Assembly: GCA_035650495.1 (NCBI GenBank) | Contig: DASRHK010000119.1 | Coordinates: forward strand, 1 to 64,000 | DNA from: DASRHK01 sp035650495 | Lineage (GTDB): Bacteria > Pseudomonadota > Gammaproteobacteria > Nevskiales > Nevskiaceae | Length of the DNA: 64,000 nucleotides | Direction of reading: 5' to 3' | The notes under the pieces: model-generated | Told to the model about the DNA's origin: nothing | The model's database searches: none | The model's input: only the letters and a program-made list of their open reading frames with translations | Program-made: the position numbers and the translations under genes | Shown here: positions 24,653 to 32,980 of the stretch, piece after piece | Layout of the letters: each line of letters begins with the position of its first letter | Position numbering within the stretch: the stretch's first letter is position 1

Positions 24653-25893
24653 CAGTGCGCGATCCCCGACGCGCCCGCCTCGTCGATCAGCGCGCCCGTG
24701 GTGAAGCGCTCGAGGCCGAAGCCCTCGATGAGCGGATGGCGCTTGCCGGTCGCGAGCGTGTGCGCCATGGTGAAGCCGCCCGCGGGAATCGCCTTGAAGC
24801 CGCCGGTGCCGAAGCCGCAGTTCAGATACAGGTTGTCGACCGGCGACGGCCCGAGGATCGGCGACGAATCCTTCACGACGTCGACGATGCCGGCCCATTG
24901 GCGCATCAGGCGCAGGCGCGAGAACATCGGGAACATGTCGAGCATCCCGGCGACGACGTTTTCGACCGTGTGCAGGTTGCCGCGCTGCGCATACGACGGA
25001 TACAGATCGAGCCCGCCGCCGATGACGACCTCGCCCTTGTCGGTCTGGCTGATGTAGACGCCGGTCGAGGGTGAGAGCGTCACGGTGTTCAGCACCGGCT
25101 TCACCGGCTCCGACACGAACGCCTGCAGCGCGTAGCTCGTGATCGGCAGCGGCAACCCCGCAAGCGCTGCGAGCTGGCTCGTGTGTCCGGCAACCGAGAG
25201 GCACACCTTTCCGGCGACGATATCTCCGCGCGACGTCTTCACGCCGGTGATGGCGTTGCCCTGCTTGACGAAGCCGGTCACTTCGCACTGCTGGATGATG
25301 TCGACCCCGAGCTGATCCGCGCCGCGCGCGTAGCCCCAGGCGACCGCGTCGTGCCGCGCGGTTCCGCCGCGGCGCTGGATGAGCGCGCCGTAAACGGGGA
25401 AGCGACCGTCGAGCCGCAGCAGCGGCTCGATCTCGTGCACCTGCGCCGGCTCGAGCCACTCGGCGTCGATGCCGTTGACGCGCATGCCGTTCAGCACGCG
25501 GTGCGCCATCTCGACCTGATGCCGGCTGTGCGCGAGGTTCATCATGCCGCGCTGCGACAGCATGATGTTGTAGTTGAGCTCGCGGGAAAGCCCTTCGTAG
25601 AGCTTGAGCGACAGCTCGTAGAACGCCGCCGATTCCGGAAAGAAATAGTTCGAGCGGACCACCGTCGTGTTGCGACCGGTATTGCCCCCGCCGATCCAGC
25701 CCTTCTCGATCACCGCCACGCTGCGGACGCCGTGATTCTTCGCGAGGTAGTAGGCCGTGGCGAGCCCGTGACCACCGCCGCCGACGATGACGACGTCGTA
25801 GCGCGAGCGCGGCTCGGCGTTGCGCCAGGCCGGCTGCCAATGGCGATGACCGGTCAGCGCATTGCGGACGATCGACAGAGCGGAGTAGCGCAC
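24652..25893 (-). CDS. soxB: Sarcosine oxidase-type beta subunit
   Basis: The 413-residue flavoprotein is a DAO-family oxidase with the dinucleotide motif VVIVGGGGHGLATAYYLAKN near residue 34 and the beta-subunit signature GGNTGRNTTVVRSNYF. The RGGTARHDAVAWGYAR segment contains His181, which by eye matches the His that carries covalent FMN in known beta subunits. It oxidises the N-methyl amino acid in the complex. It opens the soxBDAG operon, 95 bp downstream of the tetR stop, with a candidate TetR operator 31-49 bp ahead of the ATG. Confidence 0.94.
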   Translation of the reverse strand: MRYSALSIVRNALTGHRHWQPAWRNAEPRSRYDVVIVGGGGHGLATAYYLAKNHGVRSVAVIEKGWIGGGNTGRNTTVVRSNYFFPESAAFYELSLKLYEGLSRELNYNIMLSQRGMMNLAHSRHQVEMAHRVLNGMRVNGIDAEWLEPAQVHEIEPLLRLDGRFPVYGALIQRRGGTARHDAVAWGYARGADQLGVDIIQQCEVTGFVKQGNAITGVKTSRGDIVAGKVCLSVAGHTSQLAALAGLPLPITSYALQAFVSEPVKPVLNTVTLSPSTGVYISQTDKGEVVIGGGLDLYPSYAQRGNLHTVENVVAGMLDMFPMFSRLRLMRQWAGIVDVVKDSSPILGPSPVDNLYLNCGFGTGGFKAIPAGGFTMAHTLATGKRHPLIEGFGLERFTTGALIDEAGASGIAH

Positions 25894-25923
25894 GACAGAA
25901 GCCCCAGATGGACGCTCACAACA

Positions 25924-25942
25924 TACATTACTGTATCATGTA
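25924..25942. promoter_or_regulatory. Candidate TetR operator upstream of soxB
   Basis: TACATTACTGTATCATGTA has perfect 5-bp outer arms (TACAT/ATGTA) and the same CTGTATC core (25931-25937) as the site upstream of tetR; 12 of 15 bases match the perfect palindrome there. It ends 31 bp before the soxB ATG, a position suited to repression. The 95-bp space between tetR and soxB holds no other feature I recognise. Confidence 0.65.
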
Positions 25943-25988
25943 GGCAAGCCCGGCCGCGTGGCTCCTGCCATCGGGTCGCCGGATTTCT

Positions 25989-26633
25989 TCAGGCGCCGCG
26001 GGCCGCCTGGTACTTGTCGCCCGCCAGCACGTCCAGGTAGATGCGGACGTTGCCCTCGCGCTCTTTCAGGCTTTCGCGGAAGCCGACGGCGTAATAGCCG
26101 ATCTGGTGCCAGTAGAAGATGCGCGCGCGGATCAGCGCCTCGCGCGCCGGATAGCCGAAGCCGACGAAGATCTCCTTGAGGATCTCCACGCGCTCGTTGT
26201 CCACTGCATGCACCACGTCCGCCGCCGGATGCGAGATGCGCGCCCACTCGCGCACCGCCATGTCGAACTGCGAGTCGAAGCCGTTCTCGTGGATCAGGTC
26301 GTCGGTGATGCGCTCGAAGGCCTTCGCCGCGGCCTCCGGGCTCGAGGCCTCCACCTTCGCCGGCGTGAACCGGTTCTGCGTCTTCCAGACGACCAGCAGC
26401 TCGTTGAGCAGCTGGTGGAGATTCTTGAAGTGGTGATAGAAGCCGCCGCGCGAGATCTTCAGCCGCTTGGCGAGCCGATCGACCTTGACGCCGTCGATGC
26501 CGTCCTCGATCAGCGCGACGCGCGCGCAATTGAGCCAGCCTTCGCGCGGCACCTTGATGTTCCCCTTGCGCGCGGGCTTGGGGATGACCAGGGTCCGCGA
26601 CTGCCTGCCGGTGGAGATCCGCCGACGCTTCAT
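25989..26633 (-). CDS. TetR-family transcriptional regulator
   Basis: From the ATG at 26633 the protein has 214 residues; a TTG at 26654 would add seven more. The N-terminal helix-turn-helix is WLNCARVALIEDGIDGVKVD then LAKRLKISRGGFYHHFKN, the classical TetR DNA-binding domain. The remainder is an all-helical ligand domain with IGYYAVGFRESL near the end. A perfect 15-bp palindrome lies 31 bp upstream of the ATG, consistent with autorepression, and related sites precede soxB and the TonB receptor. The ligand is unknown; the sox substrate or the imported compound are the obvious guesses. Confidence 0.93.
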   Translation of the reverse strand: MKRRRISTGRQSRTLVIPKPARKGNIKVPREGWLNCARVALIEDGIDGVKVDRLAKRLKISRGGFYHHFKNLHQLLNELLVVWKTQNRFTPAKVEASSPEAAAKAFERITDDLIHENGFDSQFDMAVREWARISHPAADVVHAVDNERVEILKEIFVGFGYPAREALIRARIFYWHQIGYYAVGFRESLKEREGNVRIYLDVLAGDKYQAARGA

Positions 26634-26663
26634 GGGAGGGCGACGCCGTGACAAAGAGGCACT

Positions 26664-26678
26664 ACTGTATCATACAGT
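26664..26678. promoter_or_regulatory. Perfect palindrome upstream of tetR, candidate TetR operator
   Basis: ACTGTATCATACAGT is a perfect inverted repeat (7-bp arms around C26671), 31-45 bp upstream of the tetR ATG. It is the best version of the CTGTATC motif also seen at 25931-25937 and 18913-18919. TetR genes are often controlled by such an operator at their own promoter. Confidence 0.75.
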
Positions 26679-26716
26679 TTATCGACAACGTCCCGGCACC
26701 GGGCGCGAGCCCGGCG

Positions 26717-27214
26717 TCAATCCCTGCGCTTGTCCTTCGGCCGCACGATCAGCGGCTCGAGGTTGGTCTGCACCTCGCGCGCGTCGAAGGCTTTCACGTC
26801 CCCTTCGTGCTTCTTGCCGTGGCGCAGCAGGATGGTGAGGATCCCTTCGTACTGGACTTCCGGCGTGATGATGTCGGTGCCGATGCGCGGTCCCCACCAA
26901 TAGCGGCCGAAGCCGAAGCCGCCCGAGAAGCTCTCGTAGTAATTCGTTTGCGCCTCCGTCTGCTGGTCGGCCACGACGAAATAGTCGTAGCCGTTCGCGA
27001 GCGTCAGCTCGGCGGCGCGGTAGAGCAGATAGTTCTCCACGGTCTGGCGTGGCGTCTGCGCGTTGCCGAAGAAGCGCACCGTGTAGCGGTTCGACTCGAT
27101 GCGTTGCTCGGCGTAACCCTCGCCGCCCTCGAGCGGCTGGTACGGCGTGGTCGTCGCGCATGCACTCGCCAAGAGCGACGCCGCGACAATCATTGCGATT
27201 CGGTGGGGATTCAT
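26717..27214 (-). CDS. Predicted lipoprotein, CC0125/CC1285-like
   Basis: The 165-residue protein has a lipoprotein signal peptide with the lipobox LLASAC (Cys19), so it should be lipid-anchored in the envelope. The mature part contains YTVRFFGNAQTPRQTVENYL and LYRAAELTLANGYDYFVVAD, a pattern I associate with the CC0125/CC1285 lipoprotein family, then an aromatic and Gly-rich stretch (FSGGFGFGRYWWGPRI). An ideal AGGAGG site lies 6 bp before the ATG. It is 52 bp downstream of the barA stop and may be read through from it. No function is known to me. Confidence 0.85.
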   Translation of the reverse strand: MNPHRIAMIVAASLLASACATTTPYQPLEGGEGYAEQRIESNRYTVRFFGNAQTPRQTVENYLLYRAAELTLANGYDYFVVADQQTEAQTNYYESFSGGFGFGRYWWGPRIGTDIITPEVQYEGILTILLRHGKKHEGDVKAFDAREVQTNLEPLIVRPKDKRRD

Positions 27215-27266
27215 CTCGAGCCTCCTGGCGCCTACGACTGGTCCGCCGCAAGCTTTGTTCCGGATG

Positions 27267-29939
27267 TTACGCGTCCTGCATCTGATCGAGCATCGCCATC
27301 ACCGCTTCGCGCACTGCGGAAAGATCGTCGCGGATGCGCGGCTCGGCCTCGACACTGCGCGCATGGGCCACGCGACCTTCGAGCGCGGCGGCCGCCTGCT
27401 TGAGCGGCGCCAGCCGGTAGAACGCGGCGGTGCCGTGGATCTGATGGCCGGCATCGCGCAGCCGCTGCATCTCGCCGGCGGCGAATGCGTCCTCGAGCTC
27501 GCGCAGCTGCAGCGGCAGCTCCTCGCGCAGCAGCGCGCGCATCTCGGCGTCCTGCGCGAGCCGGTCCGGCGCAGCCTTGGTCGGCACCACCTTCGATTCG
27601 GCCGGGGGCGGCGCGACCGCGCGCCGCGCGAACATGCGCAGCACCTGCCGCTCGTCGAACGGCTTCAGGAGATCGCCGTCCATGCCCGCGAGCGCGAGCT
27701 TGCGCCGCTCGTCCTGCTCGAAGAACGCGCTGATGCCGATGATCAGCGTGCGCTTGTCGTCGGTCTCGTTCTCGAGCGCGCGGATCTCGCGCGCAGCGCC
27801 GAGCCCGTCGAGCTCGGGCATGCGGATGTCCATCAGCACGGCGTCGGGCCGCGCTTCCTTCCAGCGCTCGACGGCTTCGCGGCCGTCGTCCGCTTCGATC
27901 GTCTTGGCGCCGAGGCCTTGCAGCAGCGCGACGATGTAGCGCCGGTTGGCGACGTTGTTGTCGGCGATCAGCACGGTGCGTCCGCCGAGCTGCGTCTCCG
28001 GAACCGCCTGCCCGGAGATCAGCTCGGAGATCGCCTGATACAGCGCGACGCGTCCGACCGATTTCGGCAGCGCGCGCGTCGCGCCCTTGGCTTTCATCGC
28101 CTCGTGCAGGCTCTGCGAAACCGATGCGATCAGGCACAACGCCGGCACGCCCATGCGCTGCAGCGCCGGCAGGACCGGATCGCCGACCGGCTGCAGCTCC
28201 TGCTCGGCCTCGGCGCGCGACATGCCGACGACGACGACATCGGGGCGCGACGCGCCGGCGCGTCCGGCCGCTTCCCGCAGCTCGGCGATGCTGCCGAGCT
28301 CGCGCACGTCCATCCCCCAGTACTCGAAGCTGTGCAGCAGCGCCAATCGCGCGGTCGTGTGCGGCTCGCACACCCACACGCGGCTGTTGCGCAGGCGATC
28401 GAACGCTTGCGCCTGTGGCGGCTCCGGCTGGCGACCGAGCAGCAGGTTCGCGCTGAACGTCGCGCCCTGTCCCTGCGCGCTCTCGACGGTGACGTTGCCG
28501 CCCATCAGCTCGGCGAGCTTGCGCGTGATGACGAGCCCGAGGCCGCTGCCCGGCTTGGTGCCGAGCTGCCGGTACGGCTGGAACAGCTGGCGCTGCTGAT
28601 CGGGCGACAGGCCCACGCCGGTGTCGGTGACGCGGAACAGGACCGTCAGCTGACGCGGCTCCTCGCGCTCCTTGAGCACGCGCAGCACCACTTCGCCGCG
28701 CTCGGTGAACTTGATCGCGTTCGACAGCAGATTGGTCAGCAACTGGCGGATGCGCTGGGCGTCGCCGATCAGCTGGCGCGGCACGTCGTGATAGATGATG
28801 TGCACGAGCTCGAGGTTCTTGTCGTAGGCGAGCGGCGCCAGCATCGCGATGACGTCCTCGACGCAATCCTCGAGGTCGAACGGCGCGTCGTTGAGCTGCA
28901 GGCGGCCGGCCTCGATGCGGCTCCAGTCCAACAGGTCGTTGACCATCGCGAGCAGGCCGTGCGCCGACTTCGAAAGGGTCTGCACCTGCTCGGCGATCGG
29001 CCCCGGCAGGCTCGCGCGCGTCAGCAGGTCGGAATAGCCGATGATCGCCGCGAGCGGGGTGCGCAGCTCGTGGCTGATCTGCGCATAGAGCTCGCCCTTC
29101 ACGCGCGATGCGGTCTCGGTTTCCTCGACGCTGCGCTCGAGCTGGCGCAGCTTCGCGCGCTCGTCGGAGAGCTCGCGCCGCAGGCGGCCCGTCTCCTGCT
29201 CCATCCAGCCGCGATAGCGATCCTGCGCCTCCAGCAATTGCTTGCCGATGCTGTTGATCGACTCGGAGAGCTCTCCGGTCACGCCAACCGCCGAAGCCGG
29301 CGCGCGCGATTCGAGCCGGCCGAGCGCGAGGTTGCGCGCGGCATCGCGCAAGGTCGCCTGCCAGCGCGCGAGGCGTCCGATGCCGATCGTCGCCATCAGC
29401 AAGCCGATGCCGAGCCCGCCGAGCGCGTAGTTCAGGAAGCGGCGCAGGCGCGCCAGCACGCGCGGGTCGGTGCTCGTCGGACGCAGCACGAGATGCACCG
29501 ACGGCGGCGCCGGCGGACGGATCTCGTCGATCGGCCGCGGCACCGCCTCGAGCGTCATCCTGAGGTCGGTCTTCTCCTCGAGCAGCGACAGCGCATCGGG
29601 CAGCAAGCCGGTTGCAGCCTTGCCGCCGGAGCGCCCATAGGCGAGCTGATCGCCGAGCGCGCCGCGGATCTCCAGCTCGCCGACCTGCGGGTGCAGGCGC
29701 AGCACGAGCCGCACCAGCCGGCCGAGCGCTTCCTTGTCGTTGGTCGCGAGCGATGGCGCCGCGGCCTGCGCGATCAGCGGCACCAGATCGCGCGCCCCGT
29801 CGCTGCGGGCCTGGTCCTGCGCGCGGAACTCGACGATCACGCCGCTCACCGCCGCGAGCGCGAGCGCGAACAGCATCGGCCAGATGAGCCAGGTCCATCC
29901 GGCGAAGCGCCACTGCATGCGTGATGCGGCTACGGCCAA
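27267..29939 (-). CDS. barA: BarA/GacS-type hybrid sensor histidine kinase
   Basis: The 890-residue protein has two membrane helices (about 14-34 and 170-190) around a periplasmic sensor, a HAMP-like linker, a histidine kinase core (H-box SHELRTPLAAIIGYSDLLT near residue 290; N-box QLLTNLLSNAIKFTERGE; G-box GSGLGLVITRKLAE), a degenerate receiver, a true receiver (VLMDIRMPELDG with LLKPFD) and a C-terminal Hpt domain (AGHQIHGTAAFYRLAPLKQA). This is the BarA/GacS order. BarA controls the UvrY/GacA response regulator and carbon-storage small RNAs. The neighbouring divergent cysM followed by rlmD matches the Pseudomonas gacS-cysM-rlmD neighbourhood. An alternative start is the ATG at 29918. Confidence 0.92.
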   Translation of the reverse strand: MAVAASRMQWRFAGWTWLIWPMLFALALAAVSGVIVEFRAQDQARSDGARDLVPLIAQAAAPSLATNDKEALGRLVRLVLRLHPQVGELEIRGALGDQLAYGRSGGKAATGLLPDALSLLEEKTDLRMTLEAVPRPIDEIRPPAPPSVHLVLRPTSTDPRVLARLRRFLNYALGGLGIGLLMATIGIGRLARWQATLRDAARNLALGRLESRAPASAVGVTGELSESINSIGKQLLEAQDRYRGWMEQETGRLRRELSDERAKLRQLERSVEETETASRVKGELYAQISHELRTPLAAIIGYSDLLTRASLPGPIAEQVQTLSKSAHGLLAMVNDLLDWSRIEAGRLQLNDAPFDLEDCVEDVIAMLAPLAYDKNLELVHIIYHDVPRQLIGDAQRIRQLLTNLLSNAIKFTERGEVVLRVLKEREEPRQLTVLFRVTDTGVGLSPDQQRQLFQPYRQLGTKPGSGLGLVITRKLAELMGGNVTVESAQGQGATFSANLLLGRQPEPPQAQAFDRLRNSRVWVCEPHTTARLALLHSFEYWGMDVRELGSIAELREAAGRAGASRPDVVVVGMSRAEAEQELQPVGDPVLPALQRMGVPALCLIASVSQSLHEAMKAKGATRALPKSVGRVALYQAISELISGQAVPETQLGGRTVLIADNNVANRRYIVALLQGLGAKTIEADDGREAVERWKEARPDAVLMDIRMPELDGLGAAREIRALENETDDKRTLIIGISAFFEQDERRKLALAGMDGDLLKPFDERQVLRMFARRAVAPPPAESKVVPTKAAPDRLAQDAEMRALLREELPLQLRELEDAFAAGEMQRLRDAGHQIHGTAAFYRLAPLKQAAAALEGRVAHARSVEAEPRIRDDLSAVREAVMAMLDQMQDA

Positions 29940-29979
29940 GACAACTCCGACCCCGGTTCAAACAATTAAACTACGCGCG

Positions 29980-30885
29980 ATGGACTCTCCCGCCCCCGCG
30001 CCCCGAACGATTTCCGATTGTATCGGCAACACGCCGCAGGTCGCGCTCAGCCGCCTGCCGGGGATCGGCAGCAATCGGCTGTTCGTCAAGCTCGAGGGCA
30101 ACAATCCCGCCGGCTCGGTCAAGGATCGGCCTGCCTACTCGATGATCCGGCGCGCCGCCGAGCGCGGCGAGATCAAGGCCGGCGACACCCTGATCGAGGC
30201 GACCTCCGGCAATACCGGCATCGCGCTCGCGATGGCCGCGGCGATGATGGGCATGCGCATGGTGCTGATCATGCCGGAGCACCTGTCGGTCGAGCGCCGC
30301 GCGGTGATGAAAGCGTTCGGCGCGGAGATCATCCTGGTCACGCAGAAGCAAGGCATGGAAGGCGCGCGCGACCTCGCCGACCAGATGGAGCGCGACGGCA
30401 AGGGTCGCGTGCTCAATCAATTCGCCAATCCCGACAATCCGCGCGCGCATTACGAAGGCACCGGCCCGGAGATCTGGCGCGACACCCAGGGCGGCATCAC
30501 CCACTTCGTCTCCTCGATGGGCACGACCGGCACGATCATGGGCTGCTCGCAGTTCCTGAAGGAGAAGAATCCGAAGATCCAGATCGTCGGCGTGCAGCCG
30601 GATGGCGAGTCGTCGATCCCCGGCATCCGCAAGTGGCCGGAAGCGTATCTGCCGAAGATCTTCGATCGCGCGCGCGTGGATCGCGTCATCGAGGTGAGCA
30701 CCAAGGACGCGGAGGAGACCACCAAGGCGCTCGCCAAGGTCGAGGGCATCTTCTGCGGGCCGTCGTCCGGCGGCACGGTGTTCGCGGCATTGCAGATGTG
30801 TCGCGAGCTCAACGGCGCGACGCTCGTCGCCATCCTTCCCGATCGCGGCGACCGCTACATCTCGACCGGGCTGTTCCCGGCATGA
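29980..30885 (+). CDS. cysM: Cysteine synthase B
   Basis: The 301-residue PLP enzyme has the cysteine-synthase Lys motif NPAGSVKDRPAYSM near residue 44, the substrate loop EATSGNTGIALAMAAAMMGM, and the PLP phosphate loop SSMGTTGTIMG. It makes cysteine from O-acetylserine and sulfide or thiosulfate; the CysM form is supported by its length and by the gacS-linked position. The ATG at 29980 gives a compact N-terminus; an upstream extension overlapping barA is rejected. It leads an operon coupled by ATGA overlaps into the exonuclease and rlmD genes. Confidence 0.93.
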   Translation: MDSPAPAPRTISDCIGNTPQVALSRLPGIGSNRLFVKLEGNNPAGSVKDRPAYSMIRRAAERGEIKAGDTLIEATSGNTGIALAMAAAMMGMRMVLIMPEHLSVERRAVMKAFGAEIILVTQKQGMEGARDLADQMERDGKGRVLNQFANPDNPRAHYEGTGPEIWRDTQGGITHFVSSMGTTGTIMGCSQFLKEKNPKIQIVGVQPDGESSIPGIRKWPEAYLPKIFDRARVDRVIEVSTKDAEETTKALAKVEGIFCGPSSGGTVFAALQMCRELNGATLVAILPDRGDRYISTGLFPA

Positions 30886-31658
30886 AGGAAAACGTTCTGG
30901 TCTTCGACATCGAGACCATTCCCGACCTCGACGGCGGCCGCAAGCTCCACAACCTGCACGGACTCTCCGACGACGACGTCGCCGCGGCGATGGCGTCGAT
31001 GCGCCAGCAGGCGCGCGGCACCGATTTCCAGCCTGTGCATCTGCATCGCATCGTCGCGATCTCGGTGGTGCTGCGCTCGAGCGACGGCTTGAAGGTGCTC
31101 TCGCTCGGCGACGAATCGACCGGCGAAGGCGAGCTGGTCAAGAAATTCTTCGACGGCGTCGAGCGCTACAAGCCGATCCTGGTTTCGTGGAACGGCACCG
31201 GCTTCGATCTGCCGGTGCTGCACTATCGGGCGCTCGTGCACGGCGTGACCGCGAAGCGTTACTGGGATTGCGGCTATTTCGACCGCGACACCAAGTGGAA
31301 CAATTACCAGAAGCGCTACGAGTTCCAGCACACCGACATCATGGACGTGATGGGCCTCTATCAAGGCCGCAACAACGCGCCGCTGCACGAGGTGTCGATC
31401 CTGCTCGGCTTCCCCGGCAAGCTCGGCATGGACGGCTCGCAGGTGTTCGCGGCATGGCGCGCGGGGCGCCTCGCCGAGATTCGCGCGTACTGCGAGACCG
31501 ACGTGCTCAACACCTATCTCATCTATCTGCGCTTCCAGCTCATGCGCGGCTATCTCACCCCCGAGGACTACGCGACCGAGATCGCCAACGTGCGCAGCCT
31601 GCTCTCCGCAGCCAACGCGCCGGCGCATCTGGTCGAATACAACTCACTCTGGAAATGA
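30882..31658 (+). CDS. PolB-type 3'-5' exonuclease domain protein
   Basis: The 258-residue protein has DEDD exonuclease motifs in order: VFDIETIPD (Exo I) at the N-terminus, SWNGTGFDLPVLHYRAL (Exo II) near residue 103 and RAYCETDVLNTYLIYLRFQL (Exo III). It belongs to the stand-alone group related to the exonuclease domain of DNA polymerase B. Targets are unknown. It is ATGA-coupled at both ends, to cysM upstream and rlmD downstream, a position conserved in many Proteobacteria. Confidence 0.92.
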   Translation: MKENVLVFDIETIPDLDGGRKLHNLHGLSDDDVAAAMASMRQQARGTDFQPVHLHRIVAISVVLRSSDGLKVLSLGDESTGEGELVKKFFDGVERYKPILVSWNGTGFDLPVLHYRALVHGVTAKRYWDCGYFDRDTKWNNYQKRYEFQHTDIMDVMGLYQGRNNAPLHEVSILLGFPGKLGMDGSQVFAAWRAGRLAEIRAYCETDVLNTYLIYLRFQLMRGYLTPEDYATEIANVRSLLSAANAPAHLVEYNSLWK

Positions 31659-32980
31659 GGGCGAATCGGAAACCGCTGCCGCTCGAGGAATTCGAAGCGG
31701 CGATCGTCGACCTCACCGAAGAAGGCCGCGGTGTTGCGCGCGTCGAAGGCAAGGTCGTCTTCGTCGAGGGCGCGTTGCCCGGTGAGCAGGTGAAGTACCG
31801 GCTGACGCGCAAGCGTCGCGACGCCGACGAAGGCGAAGTCACTGCGATCCTCACGCCGTCGCCCGACCGTGTGGCGCCGCCCTGCCCGCACTTCGGCTTG
31901 TGCGGAGGCTGCTCGGTGCAGCATCTGTCGCCGCAGGCGCAGCTGCGGCTGAAGGAGAAGCAGCTCCTCGACGCGCTCCAGCGCATCGGCAAGGTGAAGC
32001 CGGAAGAGATCGCGGCGCCGCTGTCCGGCCCGACGTGGGGCTATCGTCGCCGCGCGCGACTGTCGGTGAAGCACGTGCCGAAGAAAGGCCGCGTGCTGGT
32101 CGGCTTCCGTGAGCGGCTGTCGCCGTTCGTCGCAGCGATCGATTCGTGCGCGGTGCTCGATCCGCGCGTCGGCAGCAAGCTCAAAGCGCTGGCGACGCTG
32201 ATCGGCGAGCTGTCGCTCCGCGATCAGATCCCGCAGATCGAAGTCGCGGCGGTCGACGTCGTCGCGCTCGTGTTGCGCGTCATGCGCCCGCCGATCGTCG
32301 ACGATCTCGCGAAGCTGCGCGCATTCGCGGCGGAACACGAGGTGCGCTTCCATCTGCAGCCCGGCGGCTACGACAGCGTCGCGCCGCTCGATCCGATCGA
32401 CACGCCGTTGACCTACTCGCCCGACGGCAGCGATCTGCGGCTCGAATTCGGGCCGACCGATTTCATCCAGGTCAACGGCGAGGTGAATCAGCGCATGGTG
32501 CAGCAGGCGCTCGAGTGGCTCGACGTGCGCGCGGGCGACCAAGTGCTGGAGCTGTTCTGCGGGCTCGGTAATTTCACGCTGCCGCTCGCGCGCGCGGGCG
32601 CGCAGGTCACTGCCGTCGAAGGCGACGCGGGATTGGTCCGACGCGCGGAGCAGAACGCGCAACGCAACGGCCTCACTGCGCGCTTCGTGAAAAGCGATCT
32701 CTTCACGCCGGATGCGCACACGCCGTGGCTGACCCAGAACTATGCGCGCGTGCTGCTCGATCCGCCGCGCGCGGGTGCTACGGAAATGATTCCGCACATC
32801 GCAAAGTCCGGCGCCGAGCGCATCGTCTACGTCTCGTGCCATCCGGGCACACTTGCGCGCGACGTCGGCGCGCTCGTGCATCAGCATGGCTATCGGCTGG
32901 TGCGGGCGGGCGTGATGGACATGTTCCCGCATACGAGCCACGTCGAGTCGATGGCTTTGCTGGTGCGCGATGGGGACTGA
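31655..32980 (+). CDS. rlmD: 23S rRNA (uracil-1939-C5)-methyltransferase
   Basis: The 441-residue protein has an N-terminal TRAM-like domain (DLTEEGRGVARVEGKVVFVE), an iron-sulfur cysteine cluster (PPCPHFGLCGGCSVQHL plus a later Cys in DSCAVLDP), and a SAM methyltransferase domain (VLELFCGLGNFTLPLARAGA) with the catalytic Cys in YVSCHPGTLARD. These are the RlmD/RumA hallmarks. It methylates U1939 of 23S rRNA using SAM. Its stop lies 11 bp inside the next gene. Confidence 0.95.
   Translation: MRANRKPLPLEEFEAAIVDLTEEGRGVARVEGKVVFVEGALPGEQVKYRLTRKRRDADEGEVTAILTPSPDRVAPPCPHFGLCGGCSVQHLSPQAQLRLKEKQLLDALQRIGKVKPEEIAAPLSGPTWGYRRRARLSVKHVPKKGRVLVGFRERLSPFVAAIDSCAVLDPRVGSKLKALATLIGELSLRDQIPQIEVAAVDVVALVLRVMRPPIVDDLAKLRAFAAEHEVRFHLQPGGYDSVAPLDPIDTPLTYSPDGSDLRLEFGPTDFIQVNGEVNQRMVQQALEWLDVRAGDQVLELFCGLGNFTLPLARAGAQVTAVEGDAGLVRRAEQNAQRNGLTARFVKSDLFTPDAHTPWLTQNYARVLLDPPRAGATEMIPHIAKSGAERIVYVSCHPGTLARDVGALVHQHGYRLVRAGVMDMFPHTSHVESMALLVRDGD

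Noticed and set aside
27147..29924. A 925-codon plus-strand frame antisense to the barA-like gene
   Set aside because: Arg/Leu/Ala-rich shadow; the kinase motifs on the other strand are unmistakable.
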